This document shows, one piece after another, positions 9,701 to 16,351 of a stretch of 17,836 nt of DNA (its first letter is position 1; the number at the start of each line of letters is the position of its first letter). The translations under genes and the position numbers were made by a program. The DNA comes from Microcaldota archaeon (GTDB lineage: Archaea; Micrarchaeota; Micrarchaeia; Anstonellales; Bilamarchaeaceae): the NCBI GenBank assembly GCA_020726005.1, contig DYTL01000008.1, positions 1 through 17,836 of the forward strand, in the 5' to 3' direction. Below the pieces are notes generated by a model that searched no databases, had not been told where the DNA came from, and saw only the letters and a list, made by a program, of their open reading frames with translations.

Positions 9701-10552
9701 CGGACTATTCGTTATGTTAAGATAATTCATATATCTATCTTTTAAATTTGGATTTCCAGATGCACTGCAAAATTTATCGCTAAGTGGAAAATAAAATCGT
9801 GCTTCTTCATAATCTTGTATCGAATTTCCAAAACCAATCCTAAAAGTATTTACAAAAACATCTTTTGCTTTTTTCAGTTTTTTCATAGTATTAGCATCAA
9901 GAGTATAAAAATTGCACATTGCGTTATAAAGTGCCTGTGTCGCAGTAGTTTTTACATTTTGATAGAGTAGGTTTTTTCCATATTCAGGGAGAAGTGATTG
10001 TTTTGGAGAATATTGTATGTTTCCGCACAACATAGTTTTGCAATTAGTATCAAAATCAAGTTCAGGCCTGCTACTACAAGTTGGGTAAAACGCATAACCA
10101 GTACAATGAGTATTAATGCATGTACCAAGTGGACAATCAGCATCTTTTGTGCAAGATGCACTCATATTCTCGAATGTAATATAACAATAGCCAATATGAT
10201 TACATGGTTCGCTCATATTATTCAGGGAAACGTTCGTGCAATTAAGAATTTTACGACCATTTATAGAGTCATATTTCACATATATAGTTTCATTTTCTGA
10301 TGGCTCGGCTATTGCGCACCAATTAGTTGTACATTTAAGATTGTTGCTTAATATTGAACCATCACACGTTTCGGGCTCAGGAGCAATGCGTGCGTTTGAA
10401 TCAGCTGGAGCATGAAGTTGGCATTGTGCAGTACTTTTGTTTATCGTACAACAAGGACCTTGCATATTAGGCGCAAAACATCCTACCATAAAAAGGAAAC
10501 TACAAATAAATACAGTCGCAATGATGAGAAACTTAATGCGATGTAATTTCAT
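6713..10552 (-). CDS. Large cysteine-rich secreted protein, possible lipoprotein with TIM-barrel-like region
   Basis: A 1279-residue exported protein. The N terminus has basic residues, a hydrophobic core and then M-V-G-C at 22-25, which resembles a lipobox; Cys25 could be lipid-anchored. No other membrane span is seen, so the whole chain should lie outside the cell. It holds about 75 cysteines after the signal. They include two small modules of the pattern D/S-x-(D/E)-C-x4-C (around 134-150 and 469-492) and a Cys-dense C-terminal part (1112-1275). N-glycosylation sequons are frequent. Residues about 660-1020 alternate predicted strands and helices (for example AGVIPIIWYANGE near 754-766, SASIVVIAS near 897-904, NVDIILYDD near 965-973, IPLISIDDN near 1007-1015), suggesting a (beta/alpha) barrel such as those of glycoside hydrolases. 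I cannot name a family, and catalytic acids are not assigned. It ends in an ATGA overlap with the giant surface protein and follows the last membrane paralogue by three bases, with AGGGTGG upstream of its ATG. The two large proteins are probably made together and may form one surface complex (inference). Confidence 0.85.
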   Translation of the reverse strand: MKLHRIKFLIIATVFICSFLFMVGCFAPNMQGPCCTINKSTAQCQLHAPADSNARIAPEPETCDGSILSNNLKCTTNWCAIAEPSENETIYVKYDSINGRKILNCTNVSLNNMSEPCNHIGYCYITFENMSASCTKDADCPLGTCINTHCTGYAFYPTCSSRPELDFDTNCKTMLCGNIQYSPKQSLLPEYGKNLLYQNVKTTATQALYNAMCNFYTLDANTMKKLKKAKDVFVNTFRIGFGNSIQDYEEARFYFPLSDKFCSASGNPNLKDRYMNYLNITNSPYSSFDPSTLTNRSTALGCDVNNPEFPPAVNGNYFFTTFTESSIPATYIMPDTQKYKYALYSAYWDEIYKTKWTCSLDKNNYSSVSSCELACKTNQVNPCTGTIPIRVNYDSCNGACSPSECQIGNLNSATCSKYYINYANGVYADCGWNNGRCEDYYEDQAIYCNPILLGNCMHSDFITNADFECNSSSECISGLCSKEDNGYERGFCVRSDTKTSANCLCYEMGRRLLSGNEVRCEAIKNSNTYTPLTTNICAINNAPYLDCNETMNAPQIIFFNQTTDGYIGYAIMNESEFQSSMLATTCGPFTKGIDYDVYTPPSVEYDITTNWEMRACINSYSETYVEDVEGGWWWHDYITRDICDKTYASLILIKTHSNCFTDDGIIGPKAPGFPKLNTVFGWCEPCTSATMVSVDLDAYYPAFRNYYFGCPSPNDNANGCGVAVGLGGSCGALVKNYMNSLANVRTRVDNYLKAGVIPIIWYANGELGTTWTYSGGYQQVCGNCNGKQAGETQNMMLQTLRNKPAAFLYSPDNTQFFEQFGAHCYDRSECRGHDDDCNGPWEGKSTYSAPSGETYIGERIEAKNKISLKCWHDDNYYTNCYWWAGYHFLKNAIGNSASIVVIASSTDGKNPDTIGGRAKQLKTENCPNCLAAIYVPKMNITRLDEIFGCSDQYNCKIKGNNAWKNVDIILYDDRMNDYMGVDRNLAILEGMTNKSRQFLVRYSKPSIPLISIDDNYLLWDLYNDTFDAMKYLLKNQSILLNSGMISLYFKNWFGLSTNTSSLVTQIGTNRLSTAKDGKFCAIERTLNNYIYSNIIKTVYNKILAINASEAKCVKCTSADYLLNTCNRTCENGIECELPIDMNPANARCQGATAINPCTLCNDSTYLNRNITCNYTYPEGNVIERNYTYNDFSTINTFDMYADIVSSLPKKDKCCMTEGNKTQYNYTYIKISGEGMLTNPIRFPVWGNETVDCSMHADTSSFCNITLPIKDYKIDCAVQK
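6722..6726 (-). promoter_or_regulatory. Shine-Dalgarno of the giant surface protein
   Basis: CGGTG on the minus strand ends five bases before ATG 6716. The GGTG core matches the archaeal SD and supports this ATG over the TTG at 6731, which would place the core inside the coding sequence. Confidence 0.5.
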
Positions 10553-10555
10553 TTT

Positions 10556-11617
10556 TTAAACCACCCTGCTGGCTAATCTAAATAATTCTTGTGTTTCGCC
10601 ACCAAACAGTGATGTAAGATAACGTATGAAAATGAGCGTCACACTTAAAATAACTATTGGTTGAAGTATAAGTCCGTAATAAAGATTTGCAAGTTCTGAA
10701 GCTCCTTGTTTTATATTTATAGTGTTAAAAATCTGCGAAGAGGACTGGGATTGTGGACCAATAGTCATTAGTGAGGCAGCGCCTTTAAACGACGGCCATG
10801 GAAGCGAAGTATCGCTCATGTCTGTAATATCAATATATGCTCCTGGAATGGAAGCAAAACTCTGATCGGTAATAACAAAAAGAAGCGGATATATTATATA
10901 TAAACCTATTGTAGCAGAAATGAAAAACGCACCTATATTGCGAGTAAACGGTATTGCTCTGAGTACTATCCCTATTGGTAAAAACATTCTGAGCATATTC
11001 ATTGAAATATAATCAATTGCGCCAATATACGCATTTATACTTATAAGCAAAGTTACGCAAACATGCGCAAGAAGCCGATAGCTTTCTACTTCTTTATATA
11101 ATTCTGACATTGTATTTTGCCAGGAATATGCGCCCTGAGAATATATTGGAATTCCCACAAGACCCCAAGCTAAACTAAATTTCTTAAATGGTTCTCTTGA
11201 CGCTGCGTACACACGCTCATAGATTGAAGAAATTGCAGATGCTTTTTCAATTAATCTGCATTTTATAAGGTCAAATGGGCTTGCACCATTATCCAAACTA
11301 ATTTTTCCGTATATATCGCAATAAACCGAAGCACCAGCAGTTTTGAAATAATCCTGTATGAAAACAAACGCTTGCTGCATTATTACAATTATCATGACTG
11401 CAAGTATAGCAGTAAATATAGCATCTAAAAGATGACTTTTTGCACTTCTTTTGAGTTCCTCTGATTGAAGCAGATAAGATAACACATACACTAGTATATA
11501 AATAAAAAAAACAATTAACATGGACATTCCAATTATAGGACCCCAACTACTTGTCCATTGGCAGAATGAGCCAACATCACAACCGGGTCCGTCCCAAGTA
11601 GTTGGGTAATATGTCAT
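10556..11617 (-). CDS. Polytopic membrane paralogue F (353 aa) of the six-member family
   Basis: Sixth and last member of the tandem family. It has no cleavable signal; an external N terminus with Cys13 and Cys19 precedes the first span (about 29-51). The cytoplasmic loop L-K-R-S-A-K (55-60) is the most divergent version of the family A-K-x-E loop and lacks the Glu at the usual place. A second span follows at about 67-89, then an external region with Cys100 and Cys120 and an additional hydrophobic stretch near 182-203. The family signature FLPIGIVLRAIPFTRNIG (212-229) is nearly the consensus of all six. Further spans lie at about 230-250 and 315-333, separated by a Ser-rich external loop, and the tail is LFGGETQ...RVV. 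Positive residues of the signature fall on the predicted cytoplasmic side. ATG at 11617 lies two bases after the upstream stop. The likely role is a subunit of a membrane channel or platform. The resemblance to VirB6/TrbL/CedA proteins is by topology and motif style, unverified. Confidence 0.85.
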   Translation of the reverse strand: MTYYPTTWDGPGCDVGSFCQWTSSWGPIIGMSMLIVFFIYILVYVLSYLLQSEELKRSAKSHLLDAIFTAILAVMIIVIMQQAFVFIQDYFKTAGASVYCDIYGKISLDNGASPFDLIKCRLIEKASAISSIYERVYAASREPFKKFSLAWGLVGIPIYSQGAYSWQNTMSELYKEVESYRLLAHVCVTLLISINAYIGAIDYISMNMLRMFLPIGIVLRAIPFTRNIGAFFISATIGLYIIYPLLFVITDQSFASIPGAYIDITDMSDTSLPWPSFKGAASLMTIGPQSQSSSQIFNTINIKQGASELANLYYGLILQPIVILSVTLIFIRYLTSLFGGETQELFRLASRVV

Positions 11618-11619
11618 AT

Positions 11620-12618
11620 TTATACCATTTGAGTTAATTTACTTAAATCTATATCCTCACCCATAAGGCGTGCAACATACGTTGCTGCTGCACCAGCCGC
11701 AAGTAAAGCAATTGTTGGTAAAAATACTGAATAAAAAAATGCCTTTGCAGCAATATTAGCAGTATTAGATATGTCGTTTGTTGATACGCTTAGTTTAACT
11801 GGATTTTGACCAGTTATTGCTGATTCCCAGTTAAATTCATCGTCTTTTCCAAGTTCATTTTCATCCATCATAATAGGCGGAACTAATGAGAACGAAACGT
11901 GAAAGGCAGCAAGAAGTGAGGGGTATAACACATAAAATGCAAAAATTACTGCAAGAATAACTGCGCCAAACGTTCGCATATACGGAAGCGAACGCATTAT
12001 TATCGCAAGCGGAAAAAGGAAAAGGAAAAGTCCGGATTGAATATATTTAAGGAAGAAAAGATGCATAAACGAAGATATAAAGGACATAAGTGAAGAATTA
12101 AGAAATAATGTAAATGCTGAAGTATAGTTTGAATTACCTGCATTTGGATTAGTTGATGTTCCTGAACCACCTATGGTTAAAAAACACCAACTCGGACATT
12201 TCCAGGTTGAAACCATTTCCTGAATGTTTATTACACCTAAATAATAGCGCGCATTCACCATAACTGTTTTTGAATACATTGCGCTTTCGGTTAAGTATTT
12301 CTCCGCAGCATCATAAATAGGTATAGCTATTGCCGGCGCAGGATTTCCGGTTAGCATTGCAATATCATTTGTATTAAACGTACAAAATGAACTTATTATC
12401 TCTAAAAGAATTATTACAAAAACTGTTGAGAATATAATTTGCATAAATTCTGTTTTTGCCCAGACCGAAAGCTTTGGATTGCTTGTTGCTTGTGAGACTG
12501 CGAAACTTAATCCAATAATTATCAAAAATGTTGTTGTGGCAATAATTGTAAGTGGTAATATCTCTGTTGTAAGAAAATTCGGAAGTGTTGCACTACAAAA
12601 TAATGAACTATCCATCAT
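11620..12618 (-). CDS. Polytopic membrane paralogue E (332 aa) of the six-member family
   Basis: Fifth family member. Like the next gene it has no cleavable signal; the short N terminus (Cys8) is predicted outside, with spans at about 20-42, 59-79, 186-208, 218-248 and 288-318. The cytoplasmic loop after span one reads LSVWAKTEFMQII (50-62), a close match to the family loop. The signature is FLFPLAIIMRSLPYMRTFG (200-218), with Met in place of Thr before the second Arg. The external region 80-185 holds a CPSWC pair (141/145) that could form a disulfide and a Gly/Ser/Asn-rich patch (150-165). The tail MGEDIDLSKLTQMV keeps the acidic family ending. The first of two adjacent ATGs (12618) makes an ATGA overlap with the upstream gene and follows a strong GGAAGG...TGAT Shine-Dalgarno. 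Its membrane role is inferred from family and operon; no catalytic motif is seen. Confidence 0.85.
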   Translation of the reverse strand: MMDSSLFCSATLPNFLTTEILPLTIIATTTFLIIIGLSFAVSQATSNPKLSVWAKTEFMQIIFSTVFVIILLEIISSFCTFNTNDIAMLTGNPAPAIAIPIYDAAEKYLTESAMYSKTVMVNARYYLGVINIQEMVSTWKCPSWCFLTIGGSGTSTNPNAGNSNYTSAFTLFLNSSLMSFISSFMHLFFLKYIQSGLFLFLFPLAIIMRSLPYMRTFGAVILAVIFAFYVLYPSLLAAFHVSFSLVPPIMMDENELGKDDEFNWESAITGQNPVKLSVSTNDISNTANIAAKAFFYSVFLPTIALLAAGAAATYVARLMGEDIDLSKLTQMV

Positions 12619-13547
12619 ATCAGCCTTCCAATCGCTTGCACATCTATTTCTGCTCCTGCGATGCCCATCAAAAATCTTATTGCGCTTACTGTAACCACGA
12701 GCGAGACCACTACTGTTAATGTTGCATCTATCAAGAAACGATAAAGTATTTTTGGAAATGCTGAACTAGTCGCGCTACTAAATGCAGTAATAACATTCTC
12801 TTCGTTTTGTGTATTATCTATTGCATATTCATCGCACTCTGCAATAGGAAAAGAAAAATTACCGCTATATTCTGGATTATTGCTCATGAAATTTACTATC
12901 ATATCATGAATAGCAAGATATGCAACCGGAAGTACAAAGTAGAATGCGACTGCGGTTGCTATGAAAAGGCTTCCTGCACCTCTTGTGTATTTGAATGTAC
13001 GCAGAAAGACACCCATTGGTAAAAGAAGATTCATTATCCAAGTGCTTGATGTATCTATAAGAAATTTAAGTGCATTGAGTTCTGCAAGTGCTACTCCAGT
13101 AAGTTGAAAACTCATGGAAATCGGAGGCGAAACCATACGGTAACCAGTGCATGCAGAAGTTCCGAAACCTACTGCGGAAAAACTGCACCATATTGATTTA
13201 CTTCCTTCTTTTCCAATTACTGTTGCACTATCACCTAAAACATTATTTGCTGAAATAATGTGTTGTAAAGATGAATCAACTGATGTAGAGGCATCTGTTG
13301 AAAGAGATGAAAAAAATGCAGCGAATGAAGTAATTGCTCCAATCATTAGTATAGTTGCGATAACCTGAACCATTTCATCTTTTGCAAGGAACTTCATTTC
13401 ATTAGAATCAATAATATGTCCTACTGCAAAAATAAGTCCAAGTATCATTACAGAAATTATAATTGCTATTATACTCATTTGCTGCCAGCCCGTAGCAAAG
13501 GAAAGTGAAAACACAAATAGAATAATAAAGAGTGCGAGTTTTTTCAT
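12615..13547 (-). CDS. Polytopic membrane paralogue D (310 aa) of the six-member family
   Basis: Fourth and shortest member, so it may show the minimal core of the family. A signal-like segment (1-18) is followed by spans at about 22-45, 61-81, 168-183, 192-217 and 267-293. The first cytoplasmic loop reads MKFLAKDEMVQVI (51-63). The signature is LLLPMGVFLRTFKYTRGAG (174-192), where Lys replaces the usual Pro before Y-T-R. The external region between spans two and three is Ser/Thr-rich with Cys121 and Cys133; the last external loop has Cys238 and acidic residues. The tail AGAEIDVQAIGRLI matches the family ending. ATG 13547 directly abuts the upstream stop, with AAGGT eight bases before it. It is a probable subunit of the same membrane assembly. 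Confidence 0.86.
   Translation of the reverse strand: MKKLALFIILFVFSLSFATGWQQMSIIAIIISVMILGLIFAVGHIIDSNEMKFLAKDEMVQVIATILMIGAITSFAAFFSSLSTDASTSVDSSLQHIISANNVLGDSATVIGKEGSKSIWCSFSAVGFGTSACTGYRMVSPPISMSFQLTGVALAELNALKFLIDTSSTWIMNLLLPMGVFLRTFKYTRGAGSLFIATAVAFYFVLPVAYLAIHDMIVNFMSNNPEYSGNFSFPIAECDEYAIDNTQNEENVITAFSSATSSAFPKILYRFLIDATLTVVVSLVVTVSAIRFLMGIAGAEIDVQAIGRLI
12619..12629 (-). promoter_or_regulatory. Strong archaeal-type Shine-Dalgarno inside the operon
   Basis: GGAAGGCTGAT on the minus strand directly abuts the ATG at 12618. It matches both halves of the archaeal GGAGGTGAT consensus with one insertion and one change. It overlaps the last codons of the upstream gene, so translation is probably coupled. 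Confidence 0.5.
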
Positions 13548-15362
13548 TTATAAGACCTTTAAATACCCTGGTATATCTATATCTCCTCCAAATATTGGAG
13601 AAAATCCACGTATGAACATAAGCGTAATCACTATATTTATGAGTGGTAGAAAATATGCTGGAAAAATGAGTTTGCTAACATTCTTTATGTCTTCACGTCC
13701 AAACATTCCTTCACCAGATTTTTTAGCGAATTCCGCAGGATTAAGAAGCGCAGGTTTTTGCATAGTTGTTTCAGAGCATTCTTCACCGCAATCGTTAACT
13801 ATTGGCGGATTGAATAAGCAATAATCATTTGTAACATTAAGGCATCCTTGACATATACTCTCATTAGAAAAATCAGGCATTATATACATACAACTTTCGT
13901 TTGCGTTTAAACTTGCTTTACAATTAAAGGTTGCTTGTTTGTAAGGGCTTGTATCTAAAATACATTGCGATGGCCTTCCGGAAATATCATTGATATCTAT
14001 ATTTTTTTGTCTTAATGCTATTCTACAACTAAATGGAATCGCATCCGGACTATTATTACTTGGGTTTACAAAACAGGATTCGCAATCCTTACCTCCATTA
14101 AGAGGAGGAATTATTCTACATTCATTAGGACAATCTAAAAGCTCGGTTTGTGTGCACATAGTCATGTTGCGTATTACTTTACACTCATTTGATAAACGCA
14201 TACATGCGAGTTCAGTATGCGGTTCAGAACACTCAGAAAGCGCATATGGATAAGGAAGCTCTCTGCATATACGAGAACAATAAATTCCTTCAGTTTTGTT
14301 TGTGGCAAGTGCAGAATATTCGCATGAATACACATTATTATATTTCTCAATCGTTCCTTTTTCAAATTGTTCAGCGCGCGTATCATTCATTCCAATCGCA
14401 ATATAGAATTCGCTGTAAGTTAATATTCTTCCGGTATTATCATAAGCTATCGCAGGCATATAACTGCATGCTTCAGGACAATCAGAGTTAGGACTTTCAA
14501 ATAATTTGTCTCCAAAAACCACGACATTAATTGTTATCATGTTCCAAAGATACATCATCGGAAAAACAAACATTATGCCAATTGCCGTAGCCATTAATAA
14601 TCCGCCGACTTTTCTAGTCAAGAAAAAACTGCGCGCAACTATTCCTATTAAGAGTAATGCCGGAGCAACATTGTAATTCACATTATTTACAAAAAACTTT
14701 TGTATCCCAAGACTATACAAAATTGAACTATATTGCTCTATTTCCTGAGTATACCTATCTACATCAAGACTTAGAAATGCATTATTTGACCAACCGGTAT
14801 AGCCCCACAAGCACGGAGGGACCAGAAGTGTACTACACGAAAACATCACTCTTTTCGTCGATGCTTCCCCTGCTTCAACACTTTTTATGAATGTATCCCG
14901 TGCGCTTTGGTTCGTTAGGTTAATGAGCCCATCTAAGTATGTATTGGAAACATTGAAAAGGCAGAAATCCGAAACTGAACATTTTACCGGACTAGCTGGT
15001 GAATTATTAACCTCCTCCATTACAACAATGTCTACAAATTCAATTGCAACTATTACGCTTGAAACTATAATCACAGTAACAAATACTTGACTCCATTCTA
15101 AATTCGCCCATGCTTTGAGATCAGGAAGATTAAGCGGCCGCGCAATCATATGCGCCATTGCAACAATAAAAAGAGAGATCATGGCAAAAAGAATTGAAAG
15201 CACTTGCCAATCCTTGAGCAAACCAGTGCTGTATAAATTGGACGTGCTAGTTATTCCTCCTTTACCTTCTACTGTTTGATTTATCAATTCGCTTACGTTT
15301 GCTGCGTTCGTAAATATTATGAAAATCGTAAGAATAAGCAAAATTATTATAGGTCTTTTCAT
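13548..15362 (-). CDS. Polytopic membrane paralogue C (604 aa) with 22-cysteine external insertion
   Basis: Third member, nearly twice the length of its neighbours. Signal peptide 1-20; spans at about 52-75, 93-115, 230-246, 254-282 and 565-588. The cytoplasmic loop reads LKAWANLEWSQ (82-92), with Asn for the usual Lys. The signature is LLIGIVARSFFLTRKVGG (237-254): L-T-R is kept but both prolines are lost. The extra length lies in the loop between the last two spans (about 285-560), which topology places outside. It holds 22 cysteines between 295 and 529, often as C-x2-C or C-x3-C pairs, and several N-glycosylation sequons, so it is probably a disulfide-knotted surface domain. I do not recognise its fold. 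The tail is FGGDIDIPGYLKVL. ATG 15362 makes an ATGA overlap with the upstream gene, and AAGGTG lies five bases ahead of it. This member is a candidate for the outward-facing or contact-making subunit (inference). Confidence 0.87.
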   Translation of the reverse strand: MKRPIIILLILTIFIIFTNAANVSELINQTVEGKGGITSTSNLYSTGLLKDWQVLSILFAMISLFIVAMAHMIARPLNLPDLKAWANLEWSQVFVTVIIVSSVIVAIEFVDIVVMEEVNNSPASPVKCSVSDFCLFNVSNTYLDGLINLTNQSARDTFIKSVEAGEASTKRVMFSCSTLLVPPCLWGYTGWSNNAFLSLDVDRYTQEIEQYSSILYSLGIQKFFVNNVNYNVAPALLLIGIVARSFFLTRKVGGLLMATAIGIMFVFPMMYLWNMITINVVVFGDKLFESPNSDCPEACSYMPAIAYDNTGRILTYSEFYIAIGMNDTRAEQFEKGTIEKYNNVYSCEYSALATNKTEGIYCSRICRELPYPYALSECSEPHTELACMRLSNECKVIRNMTMCTQTELLDCPNECRIIPPLNGGKDCESCFVNPSNNSPDAIPFSCRIALRQKNIDINDISGRPSQCILDTSPYKQATFNCKASLNANESCMYIMPDFSNESICQGCLNVTNDYCLFNPPIVNDCGEECSETTMQKPALLNPAEFAKKSGEGMFGREDIKNVSKLIFPAYFLPLINIVITLMFIRGFSPIFGGDIDIPGYLKVL

Positions 15363-16351
15363 CCAAGCACCTTAAACGCTTTATTTATTGAACTAATAAA
15401 TGTGATAAATATTACAATAATTAAATTAGGAAGCAAGAATGCTTGGGGATAAAGTCGTGCAACTTTAAGTATATTTGTATCCAAACTACATCCCCCAAGC
15501 ACTTTGTCATCTATAAGTGCAGAATATTTCACACATTCATCAGGAGTAAATGTGTATAGGTACATTATTCCGTTAAGTGCTACGAAAAATGGAATAATAA
15601 TGAATATCGCTGCTGCGAATGCAATCATCATATTACCTATTTGCCTGAGCGGAGGAAAAAAACGAAACAAAAACGCTGCTGGAAGAAGATACTGAATAAT
15701 TACTCCTGCGGTGTCGCTTGTTCCAAGGAAAAACCGTATAAATATATTTTGTGCGCGAATGCTCAAATATGCCGGAATGGTAAACATATTCTTTACGTTA
15801 TCTACAAATATTGCCCACGTACGCTGATGCGCTTGAGGTCCAAGTGTAACTCCCCCAGTGATTCCAAAATAACTAATATATGCCGAAGCATCCATCTGAA
15901 AATCTATATTTTGTTTAGTGTACGTATTTATAAGTCCGGTTGCATCGTCTTCCATTATTTGCATTGAGCACGTTGCGATTTCCTGAACAGAACCTGTTGG
16001 AAGATAGCATTGATCACCTACTTTACTCATATTTTGGTATGCGAAGTCAAACGCGCTTCCAATTATACCACAACCAGATTCCATTACAAGCCCGAAAGAA
16101 AGAAGCAAAACAATTGAAACACCAAGATGGAAAAATTCGTCTTTTGCGATTATTAAATATTCTACTTTATTAAATCCGGTCGCGAGCATATAGATTAGTG
16201 CTAAAACTAAAACAGTACTAAATATTAATATGCCGAGCGGCCCTTTCACTAATTCAATATAACTATCAAATGTAGATGCCGCACAACCACTTATATTGAT
16301 TGCATTACTTGTGGAAAGAAAGATTAAAAGTAAAAATAGATATTTTTTCAT
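15359..16351 (-). CDS. Polytopic membrane paralogue B (330 aa) of the six-member family
   Basis: Second member. Signal peptide 1-17 (MKKYLFLLLIFLSTSNA), a short external stretch with Cys23, and spans at about 38-59, 74-92, 216-230, 240-265 and 304-322. The cytoplasmic loop reads YLIIAKDEFFHLG (65-77). The signature is LLPAAFLFRFFPPLRQIG (222-239), with Leu in place of Thr before the second Arg. The external region 93-205 is helical with Cys94, Cys115 and Cys128; the last external loop has Cys273 and Cys288, a likely disulfide. It is the only copy without a G-(G/A)-(E/D) tail, ending SSINKAFKVLG instead. ATG 16351 makes an ATGA overlap with the upstream gene, preceded by GGATGAT. Its role is inferred as a subunit of the same membrane complex. 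Confidence 0.85.
   Translation of the reverse strand: MKKYLFLLLIFLSTSNAINISGCAASTFDSYIELVKGPLGILIFSTVLVLALIYMLATGFNKVEYLIIAKDEFFHLGVSIVLLLSFGLVMESGCGIIGSAFDFAYQNMSKVGDQCYLPTGSVQEIATCSMQIMEDDATGLINTYTKQNIDFQMDASAYISYFGITGGVTLGPQAHQRTWAIFVDNVKNMFTIPAYLSIRAQNIFIRFFLGTSDTAGVIIQYLLPAAFLFRFFPPLRQIGNMMIAFAAAIFIIIPFFVALNGIMYLYTFTPDECVKYSALIDDKVLGGCSLDTNILKVARLYPQAFLLPNLIIVIFITFISSINKAFKVLG
15368..15373 (-). promoter_or_regulatory. Shine-Dalgarno of paralogue C
   Basis: AAGGTG on the minus strand lies five bases before ATG 15362, within the coding end of the upstream gene. It is a clear match to the archaeal GGTG core and fixes the start. Confidence 0.5.

Noticed and set aside
8353..10161. Several 60-110 codon minus-strand frames inside the Cys-rich secreted protein
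   Set aside because: They overlap a much longer frame with signal peptide and coherent Cys modules, so they are shifted-frame shadows.
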